DNA of 47,602 nucleotides from Modicisalibacter sp049808615 (GCF_049808615.1 NZ_JBNCAN010000030.1:1-47602), one strand, 5' to 3'; counted from the stretch's first letter, positions 26,000-35,478 are shown. Numbers and translations: made by a program. The notes: generated from the letters alone by a model not told the origin.

Positions 26000-27502
26000 T
26001 CATCCAGACCGACGTGTGTTGAATCGCCATCCAGGCAGCACCAGTAAGGCGGCCAACAGCCAGGTGGGCCAGCTACCAATTCGGGTGAACGGCGTGTTTC
26101 CCACCATGGGCAGCACCTCGCCGCGAAGGCTCGTCGCCTGGAACTGTGGTGCACGGGCCATGAGACGGCCCTGAGGATCGACGATGGCGGTCACGCCGTT
26201 GCTGGTGGCGCGGATCAGGTACCGGCCGTTCTCCAGCGCACGCAGGCGGGCCATCTGCAGATGCTGCAGGGGGCCGATGGAGCGGCCGAACCAGGTGTCG
26301 TTGGAGACCGTCAGCAACAGCTCGGCATCGCGCGCCTGCTCGGCGACACGATCGGCATAGATGATCTCGTAGCAGATGGCGTTACCGATGGTGGTTCCGG
26401 CGGCGTGGATCGGCCCCTGAGCCTCGGCCCCGGGGGTCATGGTCGGCATGGGCAGGTCGAAGAAGGCGATGGTGTCGGCGAGCAGGCGCTTCAGCGGCAG
26501 GTACTCGCCGAAAGGCACCAGACGCACCTTACGATACTGGCCCTCGGCGTTACCCAGGCCGATCACGCCGTTGTAGTTGTCGCCGCCGTCGCGCTGCAGG
26601 ATGCCGGTGAGCAGGGCGGTGTCGGGCGACAGGTTGGACTGTACCCGCTCCAGTATGGGCCGCGCGTTCTCCTCGAACATCGGCAGGGCCGCCTCGGGCC
26701 AGACCATCAGGTCGAGGTCGTCGGGCTGCTTCCGTGTTAACGACGTGTAGATGTTGACCGCCTCGCGCTGGCCTTCGGGCTTCCACTTGATCGACTGAGC
26801 CAGGTTGCCCTGCAGCAGGGCGACCCGCAGCGGCTCGCCGGCCGGCGAGGTCCACTGGGACGGCAGGGCCAAGGGAGTCAGCCAGAGAGCGGCGATGGGC
26901 GCCGCGGCCCACCAGCGGCGGCGCAGGAGCTCCACGCCCAGGGTGCCGGTCAGGGCGGTGATCAGCGACAGCAGATAGACGCCGCCCACCGGGGCCCAGG
27001 CCGCCAGCGGCGAGTCCACCTGAGAGGTGCCCAGCAGCAGCCAGGGAAACCCGGTAAACAGCCAGGTGCGCAGCCACTCGCTGAGTACCCAGGCGCCGGC
27101 GAAGCTGAGGAAGGCCAGGCGTGGGCCCGCGACGCGGCGATAGAGCCAGAAGGGCACGGCATAGAACAGCGCCAGGCCGGCCACGAACAGACCAGTGAGG
27201 AAGAGCGCCAGGGGGACCCCGGTATCACCATAGTCGTGGATTGCGACAAAGACCCAGGAGGTCCCCGAGCCGAACAGGCCCACGCCATAGCACCAGCCGC
27301 GGAGGGCGGCCTGAGCAGATGTCAGGGCATGGATGCTGACATAGACCAGAGCCACCGCTATCGGGCCCAGCCACCACAGCGTGAAGGGCGCGGCGCTAAG
27401 GGTGGTCAACCCTCCGGCGGTCAGGGCCAACAAACAGCCGAGGACCGGAGAGAGCCGTCCGACAGGCGTCATGTCCCGGACTGGCGGGTTCTGTGCATCC
27501 AT
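26000..27502 (-). CDS. lnt: Apolipoprotein N-acyltransferase Lnt
   Basis: Lnt adds the third acyl chain to lipoproteins in the inner membrane. The 500-residue protein has six to seven N-terminal membrane segments and a nitrilase domain with the catalytic glutamate in VWPEAALP, lysine region LVPFGEYLPLK, and cysteine in NAICYEIIY; a final membrane helix closes it. The start at 27502 lies five bases after the lspA stop; an in-frame start at 27538 (MNVPPPD) overlaps lspA. A chromosomal lnt is expected elsewhere, so this is probably a second copy carried by the element. Confidence 0.95.
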   Translation of the reverse strand: MDAQNPPVRDMTPVGRLSPVLGCLLALTAGGLTTLSAAPFTLWWLGPIAVALVYVSIHALTSAQAALRGWCYGVGLFGSGTSWVFVAIHDYGDTGVPLALFLTGLFVAGLALFYAVPFWLYRRVAGPRLAFLSFAGAWVLSEWLRTWLFTGFPWLLLGTSQVDSPLAAWAPVGGVYLLSLITALTGTLGVELLRRRWWAAAPIAALWLTPLALPSQWTSPAGEPLRVALLQGNLAQSIKWKPEGQREAVNIYTSLTRKQPDDLDLMVWPEAALPMFEENARPILERVQSNLSPDTALLTGILQRDGGDNYNGVIGLGNAEGQYRKVRLVPFGEYLPLKRLLADTIAFFDLPMPTMTPGAEAQGPIHAAGTTIGNAICYEIIYADRVAEQARDAELLLTVSNDTWFGRSIGPLQHLQMARLRALENGRYLIRATSNGVTAIVDPQGRLMARAPQFQATSLRGEVLPMVGNTPFTRIGSWPTWLLAALLVLPGWRFNTRRSG

Positions 27503-27506
27503 GCCG

Positions 27507-28010
27507 TCACTCAGACAATCTGGGGGAGGGACGTTCATGCAAGGCCGCCATCGCAAAGGCGATGACACCCAGGAACAGGGCGATATCCGCCAGGTTGAAG
27601 GCGGGCCAGTGCCACTCTCGCCAGTAGATGTCCAGGTAGTCCACCACATACCCTCGCGCCAGGCGGTCGATACCATTACCCAGCGCGCCACCCAGCATCA
27701 AGCTGTACCCCAGCGCCTCCAGGCGGGGCTTGGGCCTGCACAACAGGAACGTCAGCACGATAGCCGCCATTCCTGTCAGGCACAGGAAGAGGTAGCGCTG
27801 CCAGCCACCTGAGTCGGCGAGGAAACTGAAGGCCGCCCCCGTGTTCCACCAGTGACCCCAGTTGAAGAATGGGGTCAGCGGGATGGTCTGGCCATAAGGC
27901 ATCAGCGCCTGCACCAGCCCCTTGATGACCTGGTCGGCCAGGCCGACCATAACGGCCAGTGCCAACCAGTAGCGGCTCTGCGGCGCCATCGCTATCCGTT
28001 TCGTTCTCAT
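27507..28010 (-). CDS. lspA: Lipoprotein signal peptidase LspA
   Basis: A 167-residue inner-membrane aspartic peptidase (signal peptidase II) with four membrane helices. The two catalytic aspartates are in GNGIDRL and FNLADIAL; WNTGAAFSFL is also conserved. The ATG at 28010 overlaps the stop of the P-type ATPase gene by four bases. Coupling of an lspA to a Pb/Zn/Cd ATPase is known from pbr lead-resistance operons (PbrA with PbrB/PbrC), which supports a metal-resistance role. Probably an extra copy to the chromosomal one. Confidence 0.95.
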   Translation of the reverse strand: MRTKRIAMAPQSRYWLALAVMVGLADQVIKGLVQALMPYGQTIPLTPFFNWGHWWNTGAAFSFLADSGGWQRYLFLCLTGMAAIVLTFLLCRPKPRLEALGYSLMLGGALGNGIDRLARGYVVDYLDIYWREWHWPAFNLADIALFLGVIAFAMAALHERPSPRLSE

Positions 28011-30202
28011 GACGTGGCTGCCTGGTAGCGCGGGCTTGCCGAGCCAGTCGTGGCATTGCCTGGGGAGAAGCGATATCCCAGCAGCCGCATGGCGTTCAGG
28101 GTCACCAGCACGGTGGCGCCGGTATCCGCCATCACCGCGATCCACATGCCGGTGATGCCCAATGCCGTGGTCACCAGGAAGATGGCCTTCAGGCCCAGCG
28201 CCAGGGCGACGTTGGTCTTGACGTTGCGCAGCGTGGCCCGGGACAGGTCGATCAGCTCGGCGATGCCGCCGACGCGGTTCTTGAGCAGCGCCGCATCCGC
28301 CGTTTCCAGTGCCACGTCGGTGCCGCCGCCCATGGCGATGCCGACATCGGCTGCCGCCAATGCCGGGGCATCGTTGATCCCGTCACCCACCTTGCCGACG
28401 GGGCCTCGGCCGTCGGCCTGCCAGTCACGAACGCGCTGCGCCTTGTCCTCGGGCATCAGCTCGCCATGCGCCTCGATGCCCAGGCTGTCACCGATGGCAG
28501 CGGCGGTACGCGCATTGTCACCGCTGAGCATCACTGCCTGCACACCCAGGCGTGACAGCGCCGTCAGCCCCTCCCGGGCGTCCTCACGCGGCTCATCGCG
28601 TACGGCGATCAGCCCCAAGGGACGCTCATTCTCGACCAGCAGGGCGAGACTCTTGCCGGCATGTTCCAGCTCGGCGATTCGGGCACGCAGACCATCATCG
28701 AGAGCAGTCGGCGCTGTCAGGTGCCGAGGGGCGACCAGGCTCAGCTCACGTCCCTCGATCCAGCCGGCGACGCCACGCCCCGAAAGGGCGCGGTTACCGT
28801 TCGTCTGGGGGATGGAAAGGCCCAGTTTCTGTGCATGCGAGAAGATGGCCGTCGCGATGGGATGGCTAGAATCACGTTCCATCGCGGCTGCCAGTCTCAG
28901 GATCTCGTTTTCGCCCTGGCCGGTAGCCCAGTCCTCCACGTCGGTGACCTGGGGAGTGCCGGCGGTGAGGGTGCCGGTCTTGTCCAACGCCACCGTGCGC
29001 AGCTTGCCCAGCTGTTCGAGCACCGCGCCGCCCTTGATCAGCAGGCCCCGCCGGGCGCCCGCCGAGAGGCCGGCAGCGATTGCCGCGGGGGTCGAGATCA
29101 CCAGGGCACAGGGGCAGGCGATCAACAGCAGGGCCAGGGCGCGATAGACCGATTCCGACCAGGCCATGGTCGAGACCAGCGGCGGCACCACCGCCATCAG
29201 CAGGGCGAGCCCCACCACCGCCGGCATGTAGTAGAAAGCGAAGCGATCGATGAAGCGGGCCACCGGTGCCTTGGCGGCCTGGGCCTCCTCCACCAGGCGG
29301 ATGACCCGCGCGATGGTGTTGTCCTCGGCGCCGCGGGTGACCTCCACCTCCAGGGCGGCATCGAGGTTGACCGTGCCGGCGAAGACGTCGTCACCCGGGG
29401 CACGCGAGCGGGGCACCGACTCACCGTTGATCGGTGACTCATCTAGATCGGACTCGCCGACCAGGATGCGTCCATCGCAGGGCACGCGATCGCCCGGTCG
29501 CACCTGCACCCGCTGACCGGGCGTGAGCGTGGCGGCCGGGACCTCCCGGGTCTCACCCTCCTCCAACAGCCTCGCGGTGGAGGGCGTCAGGTCGGCCAGG
29601 GCCGAGATGCTGCGTCGCGCCCGTGAGGCGGCCACGCCCTCCAGCAGTTCGCCCACGGCAAACAGGAAGACCACCACCGCCGCCTCGGCCGCGGCATCGA
29701 TGGCCAGGGCGCCCAGGGCGGCAATGGTCATCAGCATCTCGATGGTGAAGGGGTTGCGCATCTTCAGAGCGCCCCAGGCGCCCTGTGCGATGGGCACCAG
29801 GCCCACCAGGGTGGCGGCGACGAAGGGCCAGCCCCCCAGGACCGGCCAGGTCATGCGAAGGACCAAGGCCAGAGCCAGCAGGCCCCCCGTGACGAGGACC
29901 AGGCGTCCCTTGGCGGTCTGCCACCAGGGCGCTGGAGGGGTATCTGACCCATCCTTCTCGGTATCGGCGGCAAGCCGGTAGCCAAGCTCGTTAAGGATCC
30001 GCTCGATCGACTGATGAGACGGAGCCCTGTGTGGTTCGGGGTGTATGGTGACCGATCCGGTCACCGAGCTGGCCGACACCTCCTCGATGCCTTCCAGCCG
30101 ACCCAGCGCGGCCACCACCTTGCGCTCGCAGCCGCCACAGTCCATGCCCTCAACGCGGAGCTTAAAGGGTGATGAATCCTCAAAGCGTGTCGATTTCGTC
30201 AT
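28007..30202 (-). CDS. cadA: P1B-type Zn/Cd/Pb-exporting ATPase (CadA/ZntA/PbrA)
   Basis: A 731-residue heavy-metal ATPase. Domains in order: an N-terminal metal-binding domain with GMDCGGC (about residue 20), membrane segments, actuator with NGES, the metal-site CPCALVIS in helix 6 (about 363), DKTGTLTAG with the phosphorylated aspartate (about 406), SSHPIATAI, and GDGINDAPAL; MGGGTDVALE is in the last part. The CPC site, single HMA domain and eight helices indicate the Zn/Cd/Pb subgroup rather than copper. It is the first gene of an operon with lspA, lnt and the L,D-transpeptidase, behind a MerR-type promoter. Confidence 0.95.
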   Translation of the reverse strand: MTKSTRFEDSSPFKLRVEGMDCGGCERKVVAALGRLEGIEEVSASSVTGSVTIHPEPHRAPSHQSIERILNELGYRLAADTEKDGSDTPPAPWWQTAKGRLVLVTGGLLALALVLRMTWPVLGGWPFVAATLVGLVPIAQGAWGALKMRNPFTIEMLMTIAALGALAIDAAAEAAVVVFLFAVGELLEGVAASRARRSISALADLTPSTARLLEEGETREVPAATLTPGQRVQVRPGDRVPCDGRILVGESDLDESPINGESVPRSRAPGDDVFAGTVNLDAALEVEVTRGAEDNTIARVIRLVEEAQAAKAPVARFIDRFAFYYMPAVVGLALLMAVVPPLVSTMAWSESVYRALALLLIACPCALVISTPAAIAAGLSAGARRGLLIKGGAVLEQLGKLRTVALDKTGTLTAGTPQVTDVEDWATGQGENEILRLAAAMERDSSHPIATAIFSHAQKLGLSIPQTNGNRALSGRGVAGWIEGRELSLVAPRHLTAPTALDDGLRARIAELEHAGKSLALLVENERPLGLIAVRDEPREDAREGLTALSRLGVQAVMLSGDNARTAAAIGDSLGIEAHGELMPEDKAQRVRDWQADGRGPVGKVGDGINDAPALAAADVGIAMGGGTDVALETADAALLKNRVGGIAELIDLSRATLRNVKTNVALALGLKAIFLVTTALGITGMWIAVMADTGATVLVTLNAMRLLGYRFSPGNATTGSASPRYQAATS

Positions 30203-30235
30203 GGTGTGGCTCCGTAAGATGATGTACTCTTCAAA

Positions 30236-30266
30236 AGTATAAACTCTGTAGCAGCTATAGCTTCAA
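30236..30266 (-). promoter_or_regulatory. MerR-type promoter/operator of the cadA-lspA-lnt operon
   Basis: On the minus strand: -35 TTGAAG (30261-30266), a 19-base spacer containing the imperfect dyad CTATAGCTGCTACAG, and -10 TATACT (30236-30241). A 19-base spacer is the mark of promoters activated by DNA distortion by MerR-family regulators. The matching regulator is encoded at 31073. Confidence 0.85.
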
Positions 30267-30315
30267 GCCCCGTCGGTTCCATCCCAACGGGCTGTTCTCT
30301 GGGAGGGAGGGTGCT

Positions 30316-31038
30316 TTGGAATCCTTGTCGTCCATTGGCTTGCTGGGCGCCTTCGCGGGTGGCCTAGTCTCATTCTTTTCCCCCTGTACCCTGCCCTTGC
30401 TCCCGGCATACCTGTCGGTGGTCACGGGAGGAAGCGCCGGGAAAACGGACAAGCGACTGGAAGCCCTGATTCTCAGTTCTTTCTTCATCCTGGGGTTCAC
30501 CATGATCTTTATCATGCTGGGCTTGGGGGCCAGCAGCATAGGTCAGTTGCTTCGAGGCTATCGGAACGAGTTCAACTGGATTACGGGAGGCGTGGTCATC
30601 CTCCTAGGCGTCTTCATGACCGGTATACTTCGCTTGCCACTGCTGCAACGAACGCTGCAGTTTTCACCCAATGTCCAGGGTGGCTCACCGCTATCGGCAA
30701 CCATCTTTGGCGTGTCCTTCGCCATTGGCTGGACACCCTGTATCGGTCCCATCCTGGGAGCCATCCTGATGGCGACCGGCAGTGCTGTCAGCGCCCAGGC
30801 CGGCATGGTCTATCTGACAAGCTATTCGCTTGGTCTGGCACTTCCTTTCTTGGCTAGCACGATCTTTCTGAACGTCATGACGCAAAACAGCCGGAAGCTC
30901 GGTAGGTGGAGTGCCTATACAAGACCTGTGGCGGGCACGATCGTGATCGTCATGGGGATTGCGATCGCGACAGGAACCATGACCCAGCTTTCAAGTTTCA
31001 TGGTGGGACTCTTTCCTTCCCTTGCAACTCTGGGGTAG
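30316..31038 (+). CDS. CcdA/DsbD-like membrane electron carrier
   Basis: A 240-residue inner-membrane protein of the CcdA family, which moves electrons from cytoplasmic thioredoxin to periplasmic thiol proteins. It has six to seven hydrophobic segments and the two redox cysteines in FFSPCTLPLLPAYLS and GWTPCIGPILGA. Translation appears to start at TTG 30316 behind GGGAGGGAGG. It is read in the opposite direction to cadA and in the same direction as the MerR regulator, 34 bases before it. The DsbA-like protein at 33720 may be its partner. Confidence 0.9.
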   Translation: MESLSSIGLLGAFAGGLVSFFSPCTLPLLPAYLSVVTGGSAGKTDKRLEALILSSFFILGFTMIFIMLGLGASSIGQLLRGYRNEFNWITGGVVILLGVFMTGILRLPLLQRTLQFSPNVQGGSPLSATIFGVSFAIGWTPCIGPILGAILMATGSAVSAQAGMVYLTSYSLGLALPFLASTIFLNVMTQNSRKLGRWSAYTRPVAGTIVIVMGIAIATGTMTQLSSFMVGLFPSLATLG

Positions 31039-31072
31039 TTCAGACGCTGATGGTTTTTACGGAGATGCCACC

Positions 31073-31552
31073 ATGACCAACTCTGTCGACACGTCCCACG
31101 TCCCGGATAGGAATATCGGCATCGGCGAACTGGCCCGGCGTGCCGGCTGCAAGCCCGAAACGGTTCGCTATTACGAGAGCATCGGGCTGGTGAGCGACGC
31201 GACACGTACCGAGGGCGGTCAACGCCGCTACGGAGAGGAAGCCGTCAGGCGGCTGACCTTCATCCGCCATGCCCGGGACTTCGGCTTCTCGGTGGAAGCG
31301 GTGCGTGAACTGCTGGCCATGTCAGACCAGCCCGACATGCCGTGTCAGGAGGTCGACGCCATTGCCAAGCACCACCTGGAGGAGGTCGAGTCGCGGTTGC
31401 AGCGGCTCTCCGCACTGCGTGACGAGCTCAAACGGATGGTCAGCCAGTGTGCCGGGGGGAAGGTCGAAAGCTGCCGGATCATCGAAGTGTTGAGCGATCA
31501 TCAGCTTTGTATCAGCGACCGGGCCCACGGAGGCGCTCACGATCTGGGGTAG
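31073..31552 (+). CDS. MerR-family metal-responsive regulator (ZntR/CadR/PbrR type)
   Basis: A 159-residue activator. The N-terminal winged helix has IGELARRAGCKPETVRYYE and LVSDATRTEGGQRRY; a long dimerisation helix follows. Three cysteines stand at about residues 91, 126 and 134, the C...C...C pattern that binds Zn, Cd or Pb in ZntR, CadR and PbrR. GGAG precedes the ATG. It probably acts on the two 19-base-spacer promoters at 30236 and 35448. Which metal it prefers cannot be told from sequence alone. Confidence 0.9.
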   Translation: MTNSVDTSHVPDRNIGIGELARRAGCKPETVRYYESIGLVSDATRTEGGQRRYGEEAVRRLTFIRHARDFGFSVEAVRELLAMSDQPDMPCQEVDAIAKHHLEEVESRLQRLSALRDELKRMVSQCAGGKVESCRIIEVLSDHQLCISDRAHGGAHDLG

Positions 31553-31573
31553 GCATCTGGACGGATCGGCATG

Positions 31574-32356
31574 CTAGCCCAGCGAGACATCCAGGAACAG
31601 CATGAGTACCAATCCCACCGAGAGCCCCAGCGTTGCCTTGTTCTGGTGGCCGCTTCGGTGGGTCTCGGGAATGATCTCATGGCTGATGACATAGAGCATG
31701 GCGCCGGCGGCGAAGGCCAGCCCCCAGGGGAGCAGCACTTGTGACATGCTGACGACTCCCGCACCTAGCAGGCCACCCAGCGGCTCTACCAGCCCGGTGA
31801 GGGAGGCAATGGTCCAGGATCGCCAGCGTGAATAGCCTTCACCCAGCAATGCCACTGCCACCGCCAGGCCTTCCGGCGCATTCTGCAGGCCGATACCGAT
31901 GGCAAGGGGAAGTCCCCCTTCGCTTCCCCCTGCTCCAAAGGCCACACCAACCGCCAGACCCTCTGGCAGGTTGTGGATCGTGATGGCAATGATGAACAGC
32001 CAGATTCGGCGAAGCGATGCCGCCTGTGGCCCTTCACGCCCCTGCTCGAAATGCTCGTGGGGGAGTCGCTCATTCAGCAGGGCGACCAGCCCCATCCCCA
32101 TCAGTATCGACGCGCAGGCAATGGCGGCAGGCAAGACGCTACCGCCATAGCGCAGTCCAGAGGCTTCCAGGGAGGGAATGATCAGTGAAAAGAAGGACGC
32201 CGCCAGCATGACACCGGCGGCGAATCCGAGTGCCAGGTCGCGAACGGCACGATCGGGCGCCTTGCTGATCAGGATAGGTAGCGCTCCGATCGCGGTCATC
32301 GAACCGGCGGCAAGACTACCCAAAAACCCCAGCGTGACTGGAGAGACACCTTCCAT
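31574..32356 (-). CDS. ZIP-family metal transporter
   Basis: A 260-residue inner-membrane protein of the ZIP family with eight hydrophobic segments. The metal-site motifs HNLPEG in helix 4 and NAPEG in helix 5 are clear, as is the histidine-containing loop EHFEQGREG. The ATG at 32356 has AAGGGGAAGG upstream; an in-frame start at 32449 is less likely. ZIP proteins usually import Zn, Fe or Mn; in a resistance island with exporters it may instead serve homeostasis. Convergent with the MerR gene, 21 bases apart. Confidence 0.9.
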   Translation of the reverse strand: MEGVSPVTLGFLGSLAAGSMTAIGALPILISKAPDRAVRDLALGFAAGVMLAASFFSLIIPSLEASGLRYGGSVLPAAIACASILMGMGLVALLNERLPHEHFEQGREGPQAASLRRIWLFIIAITIHNLPEGLAVGVAFGAGGSEGGLPLAIGIGLQNAPEGLAVAVALLGEGYSRWRSWTIASLTGLVEPLGGLLGAGVVSMSQVLLPWGLAFAAGAMLYVISHEIIPETHRSGHQNKATLGLSVGLVLMLFLDVSLG

Positions 32357-32463
32357 AGACCCTTCCCCTTTGGAGGATTGGTACTGCAGGGAATGTTGAG
32401 TCACACGACGATAGCCATTACATGGCCACCGCTGCGTCTCATACAACAAGCCAGCCTGGCGGC

Positions 32464-33723
32464 CTATCGATTATCCAAGGCGACCAGACCAGACGTACCG
32501 ATGGCTTTTTTCAGACGACCACGAGCCTCGAAGAGCGCGCTTCGATAATCCTGGGGTGTCGGTGACTCCCCCAGAATGATGCGCTGCCCCTCCTCCAGGG
32601 GATCGACAGGTCGGTCACCCACTCTCACTTCGTAGTGCAGGTTGGGCCCCGTGGTGAGTCCGGAGGCCCCGACTTCACCCAGCGTGTCGCCGGCATTGAT
32701 GGCGTCCCCGACCGACAGGCCGGAGGCGAAGCGACTGAGATGCGTATAGCGACTGAGAGTGCCCATCTCGTGCTCTACCTCCACGACACGACCATAACCT
32801 CCACGGCGACCGACGAAGGAGACCCGCCCCGGCGCCGTCGCCATGACCGTGGTGCCGCGAGGGGCGGCAAGGTCGACACCGTCATGACGACGTACCCCAC
32901 CGTAAACGGGATGGCGTCGATTGCCGAAGGCGGACGTCAGGCGTGCGCCGAGCACCGGGAACCGCTTCGTTTCCACAAGGCTACCGTCCTTGAAGAGCAT
33001 CACGGCGGCTCTCTGGTCCTTCGGCCACACCATCTCCAGTCGTGCCGACGGGTCAGCCAATCCCATATAGGTCAGACGGGGAGGCCCGACTCGCGTGCCA
33101 TCCTCTCGGCGATCCTCTTCCCACAGTAACTGCAGGCGCTCCGCGCCCGAAATATCTCGGGCTGTGTCCATGAGTCCGCCTAGCAGCACCTCGAGGTCCA
33201 TGGCGAAACGCGTGGGTATCCCCTCTGTCGCCAAGGCGGCATAGAGGGACGTTTCGATGTCCACTTCACGGCCCAGAGTCAGGGTGTCGAGACGAGGCGG
33301 GACAATCCGCGTCGACGGCCGCTCCCCCAGCGTAACGACGTATTGAATACCCGAGTCACGCTCGATGGCCACCGACACCGGCTGTCCGGTCGTCAGAGAG
33401 GTGACAGTGAGACGGTCTCCAGGCCGCAAGCGTCTTGGGTCGAACCTCTCCGCCAGCGATGTCGACGCTTGGGTGCGCGTCTCGGCATTCACGCCAAGCT
33501 GCTGCAGCAGTGCGTTCAGGGTATCCCCAGGCGCCACAGTTAGCTCCTGGGCGACGCTCTCAGGTGGCTGAACGGCCAAGGGCGCTGAGCCCCTCTGTGC
33601 GAGAGCCTGTGCCCTGGCCGATGCCGGTTCGCTCGGGGATAGCAAGGTGTTCTCTTGCCAATGGGCCTCGGCCAGCAGAGGGCCCAGACCCACCAATCCT
33701 AGCAGCAACCAGCGCCGTGTCAT
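32464..33723 (-). CDS. M23-family peptidoglycan endopeptidase
   Basis: A 419-residue secreted protein. After a signal peptide (MTRRWLLLGLVGLGPLLAEA) and a LysM-like or OapA-like region (residues about 60-120), the C-terminal part is a LytM/M23 zinc peptidase: HPVYGGVRRHDGVDLAAP, GYGRVVEVEH, YTHLSRF and NLHYEVR supply the H-x-x-x-D and H-x-H ligands. It cuts cross-links in peptidoglycan during growth or repair. The start overlaps the DsbA-like stop by four bases (ATGA), so the pair is co-translated. Confidence 0.92.
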   Translation of the reverse strand: MTRRWLLLGLVGLGPLLAEAHWQENTLLSPSEPASARAQALAQRGSAPLAVQPPESVAQELTVAPGDTLNALLQQLGVNAETRTQASTSLAERFDPRRLRPGDRLTVTSLTTGQPVSVAIERDSGIQYVVTLGERPSTRIVPPRLDTLTLGREVDIETSLYAALATEGIPTRFAMDLEVLLGGLMDTARDISGAERLQLLWEEDRREDGTRVGPPRLTYMGLADPSARLEMVWPKDQRAAVMLFKDGSLVETKRFPVLGARLTSAFGNRRHPVYGGVRRHDGVDLAAPRGTTVMATAPGRVSFVGRRGGYGRVVEVEHEMGTLSRYTHLSRFASGLSVGDAINAGDTLGEVGASGLTTGPNLHYEVRVGDRPVDPLEEGQRIILGESPTPQDYRSALFEARGRLKKAIGTSGLVALDNR

Positions 33724-34397
33724 GACGCATCGTCCTCGCCAGCGACCTCGGTCACCTCACGATTGACGGCGTCGACCAGTTCCTGCATGCCGAAGGGGTC
33801 CAACAGCTCACCATTGACGAAAAAGGTCGGCGTCTGGCGGATCTGGTTGGCCTTGACGTCTTCCTTGTCCTGGTCAATGACCGCTTGTACCTCAGGGGAG
33901 TCAAGTTGTTCCTCTGCTGCAGCCCTGTCCAGACCGGCCTCGCTGGCGATATCCAGAATAGCGGCCTCATCGAAGCTGCCATGAGCCGCCCACTGGCTCT
34001 GCCGGGCCAGCAACGCTTCCAGCACCGGCTGGAAGACGTCCTGGCGCCTGGCGACTTCCAGCACGCGAATGGCGGTATCGGACACGTCTCCGTGGAAGGG
34101 CGTGTAGCGCACCACCAACCGCACTTGGTCGGGATACTCTTCCTGGATGCGCTTGGTCAGCGGATAGAAGGCACGGCAGGCCTCACAGGCCGGGTCGAAG
34201 AACTCCACGATGGTCACCGGCGCTTCTTCCGGCCCCAGAACAGGCGAGTGTGAGCGCACCAACGAATTGTCGGCCTGAGCGCCATCTTGGCTGGCCGCCT
34301 CGGCGCCCATGCCCAACAGCGAGGGTCTCGCTACGATCACGATAAGGGCGATCAGCATCAACGCACCAACCAGGATAAACGTCGCTTTTTTGTACAT
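33720..34397 (-). CDS. DsbA-like thiol oxidoreductase, membrane-anchored
   Basis: A 225-residue protein with an uncleaved-looking N-terminal hydrophobic segment (FILVGALMLIALIVIVA) and a DsbA-type thioredoxin domain with the active-site CEAC in FDPACEACRAFYP and the cis-proline in RQTPTFFVNG. The ATG at 34397 has GGAGAAG upstream. It shares a four-base overlap with the M23 peptidase gene. Together with the CcdA-like protein it could form a reducing or oxidising periplasmic thiol pathway, like ScsBC in copper tolerance; that is inference. Confidence 0.9.
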   Translation of the reverse strand: MYKKATFILVGALMLIALIVIVARPSLLGMGAEAASQDGAQADNSLVRSHSPVLGPEEAPVTIVEFFDPACEACRAFYPLTKRIQEEYPDQVRLVVRYTPFHGDVSDTAIRVLEVARRQDVFQPVLEALLARQSQWAAHGSFDEAAILDIASEAGLDRAAAEEQLDSPEVQAVIDQDKEDVKANQIRQTPTFFVNGELLDPFGMQELVDAVNREVTEVAGEDDAS

Positions 34398-34498
34398 TGA
34401 CTTCTCCAATTCAAATGGTTAAGCGGAAAGCACGACCAGAGGACTGCTGAGTGGGTCTCAACCGCTGATGGGTGCCTAATTCGGGGAATAGTGGCGTA

Positions 34499-35413
34499 TC
34501 ATCCATGCCCATAAAGATTGGCTCCCTCGTGCGCATGATCAATATGCTCGAATTCCAAGCTGGAGTGGCCAATGTCAAAGCGCGCTTTCAGTTGAGCCTT
34601 GATATCCGCCTTGATCGCCTCGAGCTGCTGCCAGCCTTCTTCCGTCGTCACCACGTGGCAATCAAGTGCGGCGGTATTCTCCTGCATTTGCCATAGGTGA
34701 ACATGATGCACATCCTCAACCCCTTCGACGCTGCGCAGGAGATCAATGACTGATTGACCATCGACATCGGGTGGCGAGCCCAGCATCAGTGTCCGGATAG
34801 GGGTACCTATCTCCGTAAAGGCAAGATAGAGAATATAGAGTGCAATACCGATCGTAATCGCGGGGTCTACCCAGCGCATATCGTAAAGCAGAATCAGCGA
34901 GCCCCCAATGATCACCGCGATGGACGCAAACGCATCAGACAGGTTGTGCAGGAAGAGAGCCCGAATGTTGACACTATGTTTTTGCATCGACCAGGTGAGC
35001 AAGGCCGTTAGCGCGTCGACAAGAAGAGCGACAATGCCGATGATGACGACTATCCAGCCCTGAATCTCTGGCGGATCGATCATGCGCATGACGCCTTCAT
35101 AAATTAGATAAAGCCCAACAAGAATGAGGGTCGTGTAGTTGATCAGCGCTGCGACAATCTCGATTCGTCCATAGCCAAACGTCATCTGAGAGTCAGGAGG
35201 TCGCCTCGCGATCTTGCGGGCCGCAAAGGCAATGACAAGGGCAGCCATGTCGGAAAAATTATGCAGCGCATCCGCGATCAGCGCGAGGCTTCCGGCCAGG
35301 ATACCCCCAACAATCTGAGCAACGGTCAATATCCCGTTGGCCCAGATGGCAATGCTCACCCGACGGTCACCAGAGGTGGGGTCAAGATGGGGATGATCGT
35401 GATGATGTCCCAT
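34499..35413 (-). CDS. Cation diffusion facilitator, CzcD/ZitB type
   Basis: A 304-residue Zn/Cd/Co exporter that uses the proton gradient. N-terminal MGHHHDHPHLDP is histidine-rich; the transport-site motifs HNFSDMAALV in helix 2 and HNLSDAFASI in helix 5 are complete, and the C-terminal cytoplasmic domain has VEDVHHVHLWQM. Length and layout match CzcD and ZitB. It has its own MerR-type promoter directly upstream. Confidence 0.95.
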   Translation of the reverse strand: MGHHHDHPHLDPTSGDRRVSIAIWANGILTVAQIVGGILAGSLALIADALHNFSDMAALVIAFAARKIARRPPDSQMTFGYGRIEIVAALINYTTLILVGLYLIYEGVMRMIDPPEIQGWIVVIIGIVALLVDALTALLTWSMQKHSVNIRALFLHNLSDAFASIAVIIGGSLILLYDMRWVDPAITIGIALYILYLAFTEIGTPIRTLMLGSPPDVDGQSVIDLLRSVEGVEDVHHVHLWQMQENTAALDCHVVTTEEGWQQLEAIKADIKAQLKARFDIGHSSLEFEHIDHAHEGANLYGHG

Positions 35414-35447
35414 GCGTCATCCTTGTGGTGTCACCTGATGACGCGAT

Positions 35448-35478
35448 AGTATAAAACCTATACCAACTCAAGGTTCAA
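35448..35478 (-). promoter_or_regulatory. MerR-type promoter/operator of the CDF gene
   Basis: On the minus strand: -35 TTGAAC (35473-35478), a 19-base spacer with the dyad AACCT/AGGTT around it, and -10 TATACT (35448-35453), about 40 bases before the ATG. The geometry equals that of the cadA promoter 5 kb away, so both are probably targets of the same MerR-family regulator. Confidence 0.82.
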
